Assembly (NCBI GenBank): GCA_001600175.1
Contig: BCJC01000008.1
Location: 746,781-810,780, forward strand
Reading direction: 5' to 3'
Length of the DNA stretch: 64,000 nucleotides
DNA from: Erythrobasidium yunnanense
Lineage: Eukaryota > Basidiomycota > Cystobasidiomycetes > Erythrobasidiales > Erythrobasidiaceae
Of this stretch, positions 20,205-30,408 are shown piece after piece; within the stretch, counting starts at the first letter, position 1, and every line of letters starts with the position of its first letter. The notes below the pieces were generated by a model. That model worked only from the letters and a program-made list of their open reading frames with translations, ran no database searches and had not been told where the DNA came from. The position numbers and the translations under genes were made by a program.

Positions 20205-23084
20205 TCAAGCCATCTCTACGTCTGCGTCCTCCCCGTCTACTTTTGAACGATTCGTCTCTACTGGTTCCTGATCTACCTTCCAGACGCTGCCCCACTTGGG
20301 GAAGCATCTCTTATACAGATTAAGGCATATAGTGTCCATCTGGTCGATAGGGCCATCGAATCCGGCTTTGAAGTAGCCGTGCGTTCCCAGACTCTCCTTG
20401 ATATGTCCGACACGTCCCTTCTTCGTACGAAGCTCAATCGGCTTGTAGTAGTCCACGTCGGGCTGGTTGAAGAACATGTATCGAATCGTGGCTGTCTTTT
20501 TGTGTAGCTTGTAAGGATGTCCAGTAAGAATGATGCGCTTAGCGACTATTCTCGTAGGGTCGACACCTAGAAGACTGCCCGTTCCGACTAGCTCGTAGCC
20601 CGAGTCTTCACTGGCTTCCTGCTCTAGCTCGGCGCCCGCATCTTCGCTTCCTACGTCTTGCTGCCGCTGAAACACGATAGCAGGAACATTGCTGCCGAAA
20701 GTGATAGGGAGATAGGCAGTACCGACCGCAGCATTGGGTCCATGCCTCAAGAAGCGCTCGAATTTGTGAACATTGTTCGATCCTTTTCCTCCGTTGCCCT
20801 GCGTGTGCTGTGACCATATAGGATTGACGTTGTATCGCCTGCAGCCTATCTGAACGATCAATGGAGCCTTAGACTTGATGGTATTGGTGTATTCGGTGTT
20901 CCTCGTGAGCGTGAAGTTGCTGACGGAGTACTTGTGTTCGTGTTTGAGCAGACCAAACACCATAAGAGGCCGTTTCGGCGAATGCGAAGCCGCAACAGAC
21001 TGCGGCACGTCCTTGATGTAGACCGTCACGCGCGTGCCAGGCTTCAGATGAAATACTTGTTCAGTACAGCTCCCCATAAAGTTGCACTGGAAATGGCTTA
21101 CTTCTACGCCATCTTCCCTTGCTCTTCGCTCGAGCTTCTTGCCCATGATCTTATAGTCCTGGAACATGAAACACCTTGCATAGTCCCTTGGCAGGTTCTC
21201 GTAGGGATCCCAAGCGGATGTCCTGAAGCTCTTCAAGCCTCTGTACCTTGCGAAGCGCTCTCGAGCAGGAATATCGAGAGGCGTATCGACTTCGTCCGGA
21301 AACTCCATATCATCTTTGTTCTCCCGCTGCATCTCCAAGTTGTCCTGCTTCTTCTGTGCTTGATATGCTTCGTACTGCGAACGTTCGATATCCATAGGCA
21401 AGTCTTGATAGCTTTCAGCGCCGAATCCGGTACTTGTCTGACCTGCAACGGATGAGGGTGCGCCTCGTATTTGATCTTCAGGGCCAGCTGGATCGATCTC
21501 CTCGTACTCTTCGTCGCTGTCCTGCAGCAGCGGAGGCTCGCGCTCGAATTTTGTTTGACCATCCTCATCTTGCATAGCATCATGGTCATCCTCGTCGCTA
21601 AAGTCATCGTCGTACTCATCGTCCTCGTCTGGTATCCATGCAGCTTGATATGCACTCGTTCCTTTCGGTACTTTTCGCAGCCGTCTAGGCGTAGTGCCCG
21701 GTAAAGCAGGCGGAGGCATTATTTCTGTCCCGAACGTCCGATGTATACTGTGACCATTCGTGTTCGCTGGAGCAGAAGCTATCTCGTCTTCCGTAGGCCA
21801 CGTCTGTTCAGCTAATAAGTCGTCTCCTTCGCTGGGAACGTTTGTAGAGATGAGATCATCGGCTTCTGAAGGTGTCGGCTCCGACAAGATGTTCGCATCG
21901 TCTCCATCCATCATCTGCTGATCTTGGGCCAGATTTGCCGATGTCAAAGCATGCTTCTTTGGCTTGCTATTACTGGTGGACGCGGAAACAATCTATGAAG
22001 ACAGGGTCGCGTAAGTAGATGCATCAAGTATTGGAAGGGTGTAGGGTGGCCCTACCCTTTCTATTCTGCAATCGCCATAGCCCTGAAGGTGGACGAGCCG
22101 GTTTGCTGAAAGATTGCATCCTCTGATCGTTCCGGTGACAGCTAGGATGCCTGTACTAGGACCCGCTTCAGGTTCCTCGTTCTGATCTGCCTGCCATTCA
22201 ACTTGCTCTGCTAGCAGTCTTGGCCTTGCGTCTCTCCATGTTACTCCTCTTGGAATCTTGTCTCCCAAGCTTCGAAGCAGATTGCTGGCTTCGCTGGCTA
22301 CGGAGGGAGTATACATCCTCTCAATGCTTGGGAAGAAGTGACGGACAAAGGATAATGTCGACTTGCGAACTTGATTGACGGCAGCTGGATTCTCTGGCAG
22401 CGACGAGACAACCGCACGTATTGCTCCATCGCCAACTCCCAAACTTGCTAGAGATCGTAGACACGTCTCTCCCAATGCGTCTACTTCTGAAGAGCCAGAA
22501 AGAAGGAGAATGACGAAGTCTGCCATCGAGACCGCGTCGAGGGATGCCATAAGGTCGCCGTGAGCTGGCGTGAGGAATTGCAGAGTACTTCGAGGAGATG
22601 TGAGGCTGTATACGACTGCATCAGCACTGTCTTCTTGGTCATGACAAGGTAGAGAAAATCTTGCATACTCGACTTGTCTGATGGAACCAGCAGCAGTCTG
22701 CGAGCCATCATCGGTATGTAGGTTGTTTGTGGATGTTAGTAGATCCTGTACGGCCTGGTTGCTGTCTGTATCTCTGCATAATTGGATCAAAGTGACGATT
22801 CTTGGAGCTCTTGCTTCGCTTTTTCCCGCGCTGAGCCTGTTCTTGTCTGCGAGTTGAGCTCTCTTTGCAGCCTGCAGCTGTTTCGCAGTGTTGCGCCTGT
22901 TTGCTTTCATCTGCGACGCTGCTGGGCCATGATTGCTGTTTTTTATGGCACTCGCGCTGCTCGAGCTCGTCGTCTTCTTTGCAATCCGACCTTTGGCTGC
23001 ATCCTTTAAGCTTCCCTTGCTGGAATGCTTCGACTTGTACGCCTTGTTGCTCTGCTTCTGCGTAGGCCGGTGCGAGTGCGACAT
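20205..23084 (-). CDS. TSR1: Ribosome biogenesis factor TSR1
   Basis: Exons 23084-22056 and 21992-20205 give 938 aa. TSR1 is a GTPase-like but GTP-independent protein needed for maturation of the 40S subunit (20S pre-rRNA processing). Features: basic N-terminus (HRPTQKQSNKAYKSKH), the GTPase-like domain (IVTLIQLC, VSMADFVILLLSGS), the signature EQTWPTEDEI, an acidic segment (DEDDEYDDDFSDEDDHD), and the C-terminal domain with YARCFMFQDYKIMGK, PLMVFGLLKHEHKYSV, IVQIGCRRYNVNPIWSQHT, HKFERFLRHG and IMFF-type strands. The single intron removes an in-frame stop and joins RIER to IVSAST. Length is in the family range (about 780-950). Confidence 0.95.
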
Positions 23085-23347
23085 GATAATTGAAGAAGAA
23101 GCGGTGTCCAATTCTACGATGTGGTTTATCTGGCTATCTAGCTTCTCTTCCTGACCTTATTGTCTATTGTCAACAACATACACATATCCTCCTGCTGGCT
23201 GTATCTCTGCCTTGCGTTTGCGAACGTATCTCGACCTTGCCTGCTTGTCTTCTTGATCCAGCTTTGTTCTGCCTTGACCTGATCCAGCGTAGTCTTCCTA
23301 CTCCTGTCCTTTGCTATGTCTTGTTTAGAGTATCCTGACGCATCCCG

Positions 23348-23775
23348 TCACCCTTGAAGCCTGGCTTGTATCGCGGCAACCTCGTTCTTCGTGGCCGTCC
23401 ACGCCCTTGCAGCGACTTTGCTCCATTGCGTTGTGTAGAGTGTGTCAATGCCGTAGAGGAGTTGCTGATTCCACTGCAGAAGCCTGAAGAATCAGCCCAA
23501 ATCCAGATCCATCTGTGACGCTGCCAGCTCGCCTGGACTTTTGCCTGCTGTGCTATGGGCAGTTCTGTCCTGTTGAATGGCGCATATCTGTACAGATGTT
23601 GTACGTCTTGCTCGCTTTCTGTGCTTGTATTGGATCGCAGACCGTCGAGATCCCTGGTCAAGCTCGAGAGTGCCCTCTGTAGATGGGCTGAAGTATCGAA
23701 GATGCGCTGCTGATACGCAAACACGCAGACGCCAGAAACGGCGAATCCGCCCAGCAAGCCGCGAACAATGCCCAT
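23348..23775 (-). CDS. MIC12: Probable MICOS subunit MIC12
   Basis: Exons 23775-23539 and 23473-23348 give about 120 aa. MIC12 is a small inner-membrane subunit that joins the MIC10 and MIC60 arms of the MICOS complex at mitochondrial cristae junctions. The start MGIVRGLLGGFAVSGVCVFA is a glycine-containing membrane segment typical of the family. The C-terminal exon gives WNQQLLYGIDTLYTTQW, like the W-N-x-x-h pattern of fungal MIC12, and ends in an amphipathic helix. The donor I used (GTCCAG) is weak; the unspliced frame gives an unconvincing basic tail. The start codon is 54 bp from that of HAP5 on the other strand. Confidence 0.6.
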
Positions 23776-23829
23776 GATGATTTGGGAGAATCAAGAAAGT
23801 CAAGCTGTCTGTTTCATCTCAATTCCTAG
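23776..23829. promoter_or_regulatory. 54-bp bidirectional upstream region, MIC12 / HAP5
   Basis: Only 54 bases separate the two start codons, so core promoter elements and 5' leaders must be shared or overlap the coding parts. The sequence is AT-rich in the middle (ATGATTTGGGAGAATCAAG) with no obvious TATA box. Confidence 0.5.
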
Positions 23830-24846
23830 ATGATGGCCAAGATGAATGCAGATACTATCGCTTCCACGTCAAATAACCACATTGATGATGCTGTCCCTTC
23901 GACGTCTGCTATTCCTGCGAAAGCCGCGCCAAGATCCGCAAAAGCAAAGGGAAAGAAACGACAGATAGACAGCGAGAATGCAAGCAACCTTCCATCAAGT
24001 GTTATCGCCTACGTTCCCTCGTTGGAGCACACCCTCGCTTCCTTCTGTATGCACTACCTCGATCCATCAGAATATAGTCACGCTCTACCCGTTTCCTTAC
24101 CTTCTGTCTCACTTTTCTCTCTCTTTTCTATTCTTCCACAGCCAAAGGATTCTGGAAGCATCAATTCGACGTTGCGGAAAACGCTCAGGAAGACTTCAAG
24201 ACGCCCGAACTCCCGCTGGCTCGGGTCAAGCGAGTAATGAAGACAGATCCGGATGTAGTGGTGGGCTAATTTACATGACTGTACAACAAGCTTACTTACA
24301 GTCTATTACTTGCTATTTCCAGATGATCGCATCCGAAGTGCCCGTGATCCTCGAGAAAGCCTGTCAAAGTAGGCTTGGTCCTTTCGGACTTACTTCATCA
24401 ATTAATATACCTGTTTCTCTTCAGTATTCATCTCAGAACTAACATCGCGAGCCTACCTCGACTCCTCCCGCCGAAGAACACTCACAAAGGGCGACGTGAT
24501 TCACGCAACGACAAAGTCCGACATGTTCGACTTCCTCATCGATGTGGCTCCCAGAGACTATCTCACAGGCGGGACGGCAGCGAATAACAGCACTAGCAAC
24601 AATAGTGGTCACAATGGCAACAGCTATAACGGCGGCTTGGTACATCAAGATGGGTCAGCCATGACCGCTGCGAGCAAGTCTTCTAAGAATGGAACTAGGA
24701 ATGGAGATGTGCAGACAACCAAGAAAGGCTCCGCGTCAGGGAAGAAAGCAGGGATGGGAAAGCGTAAGCTGGACGACTTCGAAGATGAAGATGACGAAGA
24801 TAATGCAGAGGACGACGACGAGGAAGATGAGGACTTCCGTTTCTGA
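23830..24846 (+). CDS. HAP5: CCAAT-binding factor subunit HAP5 / NF-YC
   Basis: Exons 23830-24046, 24142-24260, 24323-24368 and 24425-24846 give 267 aa. HAP5 forms a histone-fold dimer with HAP3 and, with HAP2, binds CCAAT boxes. The histone fold is spread over three exons: DFKTPELPLARVKRVMKTD, MIASEVPVILEKACQ, IFISELTSRAYL, then RRTLTKGDVIHATTKSD and MFDFLIDVAPRD, the classic NF-YC end. The C-terminus is an Asn/Ser-rich linker followed by a Lys-rich and a strongly acidic tail (DFEDEDDEDNAEDDDEEDED). Two donors 3 bp apart at 24258/24261 differ by one Val. Regulates respiration, iron and nitrogen genes in other fungi. Confidence 0.93.
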
Positions 24847-25356
24847 TCACTCTCAGAAGCAAATGATTTGCACATCGGTTTGTACTGTTGTTGTGCGCAT
24901 GTTATGGGCTTTTTAGAATCGGCCCATCTGGAGATCAATCGCTCGGTTACCCGTCCGACCTATCTAACTATAGCTGATACAGCTGTGAAGCAATTTCAGA
25001 AGTTCCCTTGCGCTGCACCCATCATGCTGATCGACCCGCGCGAGAACCGCTCGCTGTGTCTGAATAAGTAGAGAAACATACTCCAGACTGGCAACGATGA
25101 ACGGTGTACCGGAAATCTACTTTCATTGCATTTATCGGAGGGAAGATCCTGCTAGGCGGAAAGTGCGAGCCCATCGCACACATCGCACAAGCTATACAAG
25201 AGCTATAATACATCACAATGAGCTCGCCTATTCGGTGGCTTGATTGAAAACTTCCCTTTGCACTTCTGTCGAAGAATGACCGTTGCGAGCAGTCTCTATC
25301 TTGAAATTTGTACATTAATTATTCGATAACGCCATACCGCTCTCGGTGCCTTTGAT
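24847..25356. other. Convergent intergenic region, about 510 bp
   Basis: It lies between HAP5 and the secreted Cys-rich gene on the opposite strand, and should contain both 3' UTRs. I see nothing else in it. Confidence 0.5.
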
Positions 25357-26450
25357 CTATTGTGATACTAGCTCAAGGCGCTGGTATCGCACGGGCTTGC
25401 GTGCAGCGGAGTTCGTGAGGGTTCGATTGTAGCGCTCTACGATGGCTTCGCGAGTTGCTTGGCGCAATTGCAAGACGTTTGGCGACCGCTTGCAGTTGCC
25501 ATTCTTGTTACCTCCCGAGCATCTGGTGTCTGCTTCCAGTGCTAGAGCTTCCGAACGAGCCTTGACTCGTGCTCGCGCAACAGGAGAAGCAGAGACTACG
25601 CAGACGCCTCTGGACGCCGAGTAGAATTGGCCAGCAGGACAGTTGATGCATGTGCATGTGCCTGATGAGCAGCCAGGATATTGGTTCGCAGCGCAGTTAC
25701 CGCATGTTACGGCCTGGTAACAAGTCACGTAAGCGTTGTTTGTGTCATAGATCCATTGTTGAGGTGCACTTGCGGCAGTTGGCACCAAGTTTACGTTCAA
25801 CACGTTGGTACCGACGCCTAGTAGCGTGTTCAGAGCGGACAAGCCTGCCGTTGCTTGCGCGGCAGCTCGGATATCTGCCAGAGCTTGTGCGTTGATGGAT
25901 GTCGATGGAACGATGTTGCCTGTAGTGACAGATCAGTCACTGCTGCACCTAGTTGCGGTCCTAACAAGGGCCACCCACCAACAGCGACGCCAGCATTAAC
26001 GCAGATGCAGGTTCGGACATCAGCTCCGATGTTTGCGAGATTCACATTCAGTGCCGATACGCTATCGGAGAGGAGTCATCAGAGATAGATACAGAACGCA
26101 GTTGAAGTCATGATCAACGTACGTTGCTCTTTCAGCCAAGGTGACGGCGGCAAAAACTCTTCCGGTCAAGCCGTTACCGTTGCTTGCTGGACAGGTGGGG
26201 TCTCCTCTGTTATTTTGAAAGCGTAGATTAGCCATCGAGCTATCTTGACGTTGATATCTGTACGATCTTTATCCACTTACACCAAGGCGCGGACTCCCAG
26301 GTTCACGTCGAGGACGGGAGGGGGCGTGACAGGTATGATTGGTACAAGCTGCGGCGCCCCTTGTGCAGACGGAAGTGTTGCAAGCGTGCCATAGAAGATG
26401 CAAGCTATGGTGTAGAAGGTGAAGGACCGGGTAGTAGGGCTGAACAGCAT
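25357..26450 (-). CDS. Secreted cysteine-rich protein of unknown function
   Basis: Exons 26450-26281, 26206-26123, 26061-25979 and 25919-25357 give 299 aa with all phases consistent. The start MLFSPTTRSFTFYTIACIF has a hydrophobic core and an Ala/Gly cleavage region (LPSAQGAP), so it looks secreted. A middle part with repeated VNL motifs (LDVNLGVRAL, LNVNLANIGADVRTCICVN, LNVNLVPTAA) precedes a dense Cys cluster: TCYQAVTCGNCAANQYPGC, SGTCTCINCPAGQFY and GVCVV. The last 80 residues are basic (KARSEAL, NKNGNCKRSP, ARKPVRYQRL) and have no Cys run. I do not recognise the family. The Cys cluster resembles an EGF- or TNFR-like repeat in spacing. Candidate wall protein or effector. Confidence 0.72.
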
Positions 26451-27333
26451 CGTGTACCGATAGACTGCCTATAGAAGAGAGGATGTGATACTAAGGAGGG
26501 TGTGAGGGAGAGTGGTTATGTCTGGAAAGAAAGAAAGCAGAGGAATAGTAGATATCGAGCGTATTTGTATTGGGGATCTCTCCAGCCAAGACAGCAGGTT
26601 CTTCTGGTATGGTTAGCTTCAGAGCTTCTCTCTAGAAGAAGAAAGAATGATATCAAGGGGACATGCCCTGCAATGTTTGGTTTACATGCGAATTAACAGC
26701 AGTTCGCGACTCGAGGGCGACAGTCGTCGCAAAAGGCGTAGTGTTGTGAAGTGCTTCGAGTGTAATGATGCTTGAGGACGCAGAGAAAGTGGACTGCGCT
26801 GCCTGACACAGTTGTATTCCTGCAGTACAGAGCGAGGGAGCAACTTTGACGCGACCTGCATCGTATAATTCGAGCTTATGCGAGTGCCCTGTGCCGTGTT
26901 AAGGAGTCTCTACTCCTGCTATGATTCTGTGCGAGACAGCAGTAGACTCGTTCGATAACGCGTTGGAGGGTAGAGTGTTCCTGCAAGCTTGCAGGTAGTG
27001 CGCCGGGGCAGAAGTATACATGTTTTGATAGAGGGGAGGACAAACACGACCGCCGCATATGGCAGTTGACGATTCTGCGAGATGCGAAGTTTGCCCTTTT
27101 CGAGAAGGAGGAAGAGGTCACGTGACCTTCAGAGGGCAATCACCTCGTAGATAGAGTGCATCTAGGAAGCATGTCTAGACTCTGTGTTGCATTACTTTGA
27201 CTTGACTTTCTTCGTCCAGCTTTGCTACCGATAACTTTGGAGGTATGGTACGATTTTCTGGCAGGATTGGTGGTTGCGTGGACAGGGTAGTGACATGATG
27301 TGGTGTTGAGATGGCAGTGGCTTACGTCAACAT

Positions 27334-27618
27334 GATGAGTTCTCCGAAGGGGCTGTCATGCCGAGCTGGATAGACAAGAATCACTGGAAAGCGGTCTTGA
27401 GAAGGCATTCCAGCAGCTTGAGCGGCGTAGGCGGGTACCCTTCTACTATACTGCGTTGCATAAAGTGCTGTACACAGACCATAGCTTGCTTACAATGCTA
27501 GGACCATCGGAACCATCTTGAAAGCAAATGCCAGCGGGACAAGTCGAAAGTATGGCTTGAGAAAGGCCAGCTCGCGGAGATGCCTGATGCCTGAGATCCC
27601 TGGCTCAATGTCAGGCAT
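27334..27618 (-). CDS. Possible small two-exon protein with a hydrophobic segment (weak)
   Basis: From an ATG at 27618 the minus strand reads MPDIEPGISGIRHLRELAF then FLKPYFRLVPLAFAFKMVPM. A donor GTAAGC after VLA and an acceptor ending TATAG would join in phase to a second exon reading RRVPAYAAQAAGMP and FPVILVYPARHDSPFGELI before a stop, or before a further donor (GTAAGC) near 27328. The hydrophobic central part could be a membrane segment. No family is recognised, and the start codon overlaps a potential hairpin. This is a hypothesis based on splice phase and composition only. Confidence 0.25.
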
Positions 27619-27804
27619 CCAGCTGTTGTCCGAAGCGTGTAGCTCTTGCTAAGAATTGTCCAAGATCCAAGGCCTGTTGAAGCTCCGAACCAGCCAGCCA
27701 GCAAGCCAACAATTGATCGTTCTGTAAGCGTAGCTACACGTGAGACTTCGTGATAGTTTTCAATGCTGTTATTCCTTCGCCTGTTTGTCGCGGTGAGCCT
27801 GTCG

Positions 27805-27830
27805 CCCCCCCCCAGCTCAGCTCAGCTCAG
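27805..27830. repeat. C9 run followed by AGCTC pentamers
   Basis: Nine C bases, then AGCTC three times plus AG, end 10 bp before the SEC66 start codon. It is a simple-sequence tract in the 5' leader; length variation among strains would be expected. Confidence 0.8.
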
Positions 27831-27840
27831 ATAGCAAGCG

Positions 27841-29067
27841 ATGGTGACCGTTCTGGCGCCTTTGGCGTGTGAGTGTGCTGCGAGGAGGTGGTAGATGGAT
27901 AGATGTCAGTCTCGCTGACTGCTCGCTGCTTCTTCGCGCGCAGACGTCGCCTTTCTTGTCGGATCCCTCGTCGTCTTTAGCAAGGTCTACAGGCGCAGGC
28001 AGGCTGGTGAGGGGATTGCGGCAGATGATATGAGGTCTCTGGTGATTTCTGATGTCTTCTGTGCGCGCAGCCAAAGCCATCAGCGAGCCATGGTTTCCAG
28101 CTCATACGGCGCGCGACCTCTACGTCTCGCTGCTCTCGATGGAACCTCCGCCAGAGCGTCCGGTCCTGATCGCAGCGCTGATACGACGCGCCATGACCGA
28201 TGTCCAGCGCTTGATGGAAGTGCGCACAGCAAAGATGGCCATGCAGACCCTCCTCCAAAAAGGCCAGATTGGCGACGATACTTGGAACCATCTGCTTGAG
28301 ACAGAGAAGGAACTCGAAGCTGAGCTAATGGAAGTCGTGGGAGAAGCAAACACATTCAAGCAAGGTTGGGGTCAGATCATCTTTGCCCACGCAAGCGACA
28401 TGGTTCAGCACGAGAAGCATCAGAAGATCTACCATAGCATCGAGGCCGAGCGTCAGAAGGCTCGTAGGTCATCGCCCAAACCTCAGCATCATTGTGCGAG
28501 TTATGCTCACGCCTTTGATATCCCGCAGGTGCATTTTACGCGGCAGCTAAACCCGCCTACGTCGCTCCACCTATCGTTGGCATAGCTTCTGGCAATCCAA
28601 AGAAGAGAGTTCTACCGGAGAATTTACAGAATGCACAGGTTCCAGGAAGCAAGCCTGCTACACCTCAGCCGCCTAGACAGGTCGCACCTCCCCAACAGCA
28701 ACAGCAGCCCTCTCAGCAGCCACAACAGCAACAGCAAGCTGTTCTCACTCCCATGAAAGCAGCTGCAGGCAAAGGTGCTTCCACTCCACCGCGCTCATCG
28801 CCAGCTGCAACGAAAGCTGAGGGAGCAAATACGCCCAACAAAGAAATTGCATCTTCAACTCCAGCGCCTGCTATGCAGCGAAACGATACCAACATTAGCA
28901 CAGCATCTACAGCCCTTACAGGAGACGGAGAAAGCAGTGAGGACGAAGTTGCCGGAGAGGAGGATGTACCGACAAGCACGACTAGCACACCAGGAGGAGC
29001 GAATGGAGCAACCGGCAAGAAGACGCCCAAAAAGACACCAAAGAAGAAGAAGGGCAAGAAGAAGTAG
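27841..29067 (+). CDS. SEC66: ER translocon subunit SEC66/SEC71
   Basis: Exons 27841-27868, 27944-28006, 28071-28463 and 28529-29067 give 340 aa. SEC66 is part of the Sec62/Sec63 complex for post-translational import into the ER. The N-terminal membrane anchor is APLAYVAFLVGSLVVFSKVY, followed by RRRQAGAKAISEPWFP, the family signature. The conserved cytosolic part continues with LLSMEPPPERPVLIAALIRR, MTDVQRLMEVR, LLQKGQIGDDTW, ELMEVVGEANTFKQGWGQII and AFYAAAKPAY. The last 150 residues are a low-complexity Gln/Pro/Ser/Thr tail ending in a Lys-rich stretch, longer than in yeast (206 aa). The first exon is only nine codons long. Confidence 0.93.
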
Positions 29068-29727
29068 TTTCGTATTCGAAGGGGTCATGTCTTTATGCTC
29101 TAGATGTCCAGGCAGGATGCACAATGCTCGTTCATATTGCTAGTGAATCACAGACCTTTCTCTGCAGCTCGCTCACGCAGGTCTAGCTTACCTTGGATTG
29201 TCCATACTCTCCCTTCCCATCATCAGCTCGTCTCCACATACTTGGCGCGTTCGCCTCGCTGACGCGCCGCGTATCTTACATACCGTGGTACCCTGACGCA
29301 CGTTCTCAATTCAGCAAAATAACTCGGCTGGAATGTCCTAGCCAAGAATGCTATTCGGGGGGCGTAGAAAAGCCAGATATTCGTCACTCTCTCTTTCCTT
29401 CTCTTCATCCTACAATTCGTACTCTCTCCCCTCCTACGTACTCTACCTAATCATTTGATCCAATCCCTCAATCTTCATCCATTATTTACTCACGACTCCT
29501 CGCGTGTAACCCCTCTTGCGCCGCCAAGAATTTAGGTACATTCCCAATCCATACTTAGACAATCGCATTCACAATACTGATCTTCTTTCGACTCTCTCTT
29601 CCGCTTCTTCACTTTGTAGACTCCCAAGCATTACACTCCTTTCTATTCCTGCTCTTTTCTCAATCGCACAACCACGTCGACATCATTTCTTCATCACATT
29701 TCTACTCCGCTTAAACGAACTACGACC
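29068..29727. other. Long pyrimidine-rich leader region, about 660 bp
   Basis: It lies between SEC66 and the small gene at 29728. From about 29385 to 29720 the plus strand is very rich in C and T with few G (for example TCTCTCTTTCCTTCTCTTC), typical of the core promoter and 5' leader of a strongly expressed fungal gene. Short ORFs here have no protein features. Confidence 0.45.
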
Positions 29728-30077
29728 ATGGCTATGAAAATCTTCAAGCGAGTCACCTTTTCCTCGAGCAAGTCGGCAGCGCAAAAGGTCCGCAGCAAGA
29801 AGTCGGCCACACCTGAGGAACAGATCGCTCAAATCCACGCGGCTCTCAAGATCAATACCACTATACTTCACAACCTGCACAAGTCGGGAATGATCTGCAA
29901 GAGCTCGATGGCTCACTACGAGCGGAAGGCTAGAGCTGTGCGTGCCTATTTTGTTTGTATGTCTCGCTAAACCTCCTGCCTGACCTCCTTATACATTATC
30001 AGGAAGCTAAAGAGATGCTGAAAGCTGTGCATGCCAAGGCAACCATCCCAGTGCTCGAGACCGCTGTGTCCGCCTAA
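29728..30077 (+). CDS. Small helical protein of unknown function
   Basis: Exons 29728-29937 and 30003-30077 give 94 aa. The sequence is basic at the N-terminus (MAMKIFKRVTFSSSKSAAQ, VRSKKSA) and then strongly helical: EEQIAQIHAALKINTTIL, HNLHKSGMICKSSMAHY, ERKARAEAKEMLKAVHA, ending VLETAVSA. There is no signal peptide or membrane segment. The splice is phase 0 with a clean GTGCGT donor and TATCAG acceptor. The long pyrimidine-rich leader suggests high expression. I do not recognise the family; composition and size would suit a small structural or DNA/RNA-associated protein, but that is a guess. Confidence 0.65.
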
Positions 30078-30408
30078 ACGGTTCTGCGCTCGCAGCATGT
30101 ATCCTCGTCGCAAGGAGCTGTGAGTGCTTCTAACCATCCTGCCTCACTACTGTGTCACTAATGAGATCATACAGACTCCACGGGAGCGCCCTCGTAGAGC
30201 ATTTCAGTCGTCCGTGTCTTCACTTTTTTCCTTCTTTCTATTAGCCCTACAGGCTTCTCTTTGTTGTTCACATCCCTTCACGATGACTCAATAGTCGTTG
30301 TAATCCTTTACATTAGGTCTTACGCCAGCATTTCAATGCAATTCGCTGTAGACTTTGGTACAAATTGTCCGCGAACAAACGTACATGTTGCGACATCGTG
30401 CCAGCTTA
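30078..30408. other. Convergent intergenic region, about 330 bp
   Basis: It carries the 3' UTRs of the small helical protein and the membrane protein on the other strand. I see nothing else. Confidence 0.5.

Larger units (their letters stand above)
26451..27840. other. Gene-poor stretch, about 1.4 kb
   Basis: The largest gap in the window. Short ORFs at 26502-26696 plus and 26876-27139 minus have no protein-like features. A possible small minus-strand gene (about 27334-27618) is listed separately. Near the right end is a run of nine C (27805-27813) followed by three AGCTC pentamers. No tRNA-like B box was seen. Confidence 0.5.

Noticed and set aside
20934-21455. Plus-strand open frame of 173 aa inside TSR1
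   Set aside because: Antisense shadow of a strongly conserved coding exon.
27641-27720. CCAGCCAGCCAGC-type run near 27695 as a repeat element
   Set aside because: Only three short units; too short to call a mobile or tandem-repeat element.
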